NCBI GenBank assembly: GCA_025602905.1 | Contig: JAHLKI010000002.1 | Span: 1,674,001-1,738,000 of the forward strand | Reading direction: 5' to 3' | Length of the DNA stretch: 64,000 bases | From: Phlyctochytrium arcticum | Taxonomy: Eukaryota; Chytridiomycota; Chytridiomycetes; Chytridiales; Chytridiaceae | Part shown: in pieces, positions 63,901 through 64,000 of the stretch | Layout: each line of letters begins with the position of its first letter | How positions within the stretch are numbered: the stretch's first letter is position 1 | Translations under genes and position numbers: made by a program | Notes under the pieces: model-generated | What the model was told of the DNA's origin: nothing | Seen by the model: the letters and a program-made list of their open reading frames with translations, nothing else | The model's database searches: none

Positions 63901-64000
63901 TCGCTACATGGTGGAGCCAGTTACCACAGATGGCGACTGCGCGACGGTTTAATAAGACTCAGGCTGGGATGACACCTGTTATCGGGACTAGCAGTATTAA
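60935..64000 (+). CDS. CSC1/OSCA-like mechanosensitive cation channel (DUF221), 3' truncated by window edge
   Basis: Multi-pass membrane protein of the OSCA/TMEM63/CSC1 family, osmotically or mechanically gated Ca-permeable channels. Exons: 60935-61170, 61222-61326, 61391-62670, 62730-62944, 62998-63388 and 63442 onwards; 928 codons are in the window with no stop yet. N-terminal segment WLWFGVAALVTIVCFTLYEF, TM0-type region, then MFLRFLKMSLTIVIILICVV and LITTYFVSGIVYYFLFTFYR. The cytosolic RRM-like loop contains TILVQDIPESLQQDDKLKAW and AAAFVTFKTQRSAQLAVQLL. The DUF221 core follows: SFVFTFFWILPTSLIAALTS, GPPLVVNSFNLIVPFILEWL, FFNIFFVFTLAQTL and YGMLYPMHVLILIIVICYS. The C-terminal tail is polar and Ser/Pro-rich. 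Confidence 0.93.

Noticed and set aside
1..64000. CRISPR array, rRNA or prokaryotic operon
   Set aside because: No regularly spaced identical repeats, no rRNA-like sequence, and the genes are intron-containing and eukaryotic.

Overview
This 64 kb window is a piece of a fungal nuclear genome. The genes are split by short introns (about 50-70 nt, GT-AG, one apparent GC-AG). The families are fungal: a Rim15-type kinase, a Prm10/ThrE-like transporter, a CSC1-like channel, mitoribosomal proteins Mrp10 and bL21m, COA6, a PanB and a dysferlin-domain protein. There are no bacterial operons. A Fanzor (eukaryotic TnpB-like) fragment hints at an early-diverging lineage, but that is inference only; I cannot name the species.

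Layout. 1-3.2 kb: 3' truncated beta-hydroxyacid dehydrogenase (-), Ser/Pro-rich protein (-), TLC-domain membrane protein (-). 3.2-6.3 kb: transposon remains, namely a decayed Ty1/copia pol whose reading frame runs directly into the C-terminal half of a Fanzor nuclease. 6.9-10.3 kb: glutathione S-transferase (+) and an RRM-YTH m6A-reader-like protein (-). 11.9-26.2 kb: one giant kinesin (+, about 4,709 aa) with a 13.5 kb uninterrupted exon and nested internal repeats. 26.8-28.7 kb: PAS-kinase-like Ser/Thr kinase (+). 29.1-33.6 kb: ORC1 (-), IMP4 (+), NudC (-). 34.5-39.8 kb: 2-oxoglutarate hydroxylase of the carnitine pathway type (+), Ser-rich protein (-), ThrE/Prm10-like transporter (+). 39.9-41.1 kb: MRP10 (-) and an unknown, probably mitochondrial protein (+). 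41.2-46.5 kb: TFIP11/Ntr1 spliceosome disassembly factor (-) and a RING E3 (+). 46.8-49.3 kb: COA6 (-) and ORC2 (+). 49.4-57.1 kb: PanB (-) and a Rim15/Greatwall-type kinase (+). 57.3-59.2 kb: 6-phosphogluconolactonase (-) and bL21m (+). 59.2-64 kb: dysferlin-domain protein (-) and a 3' truncated CSC1/OSCA-like channel (+).

Most genes are unrelated housekeeping functions, many in head-to-head pairs with short shared promoters (ORC1/IMP4, MRP10/unknown, TFIP11/RING, COA6/ORC2). Two themes recur. Two subunits of the origin recognition complex lie about 16 kb apart, and several small nuclear-encoded mitochondrial proteins lie within about 20 kb. The most unusual items are the copia-Fanzor chimera and the giant kinesin with its modular coiled coil. 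Exon boundaries were derived by hand from splice signals, reading-frame phase and protein family conservation; no alignment or transcript data were available.
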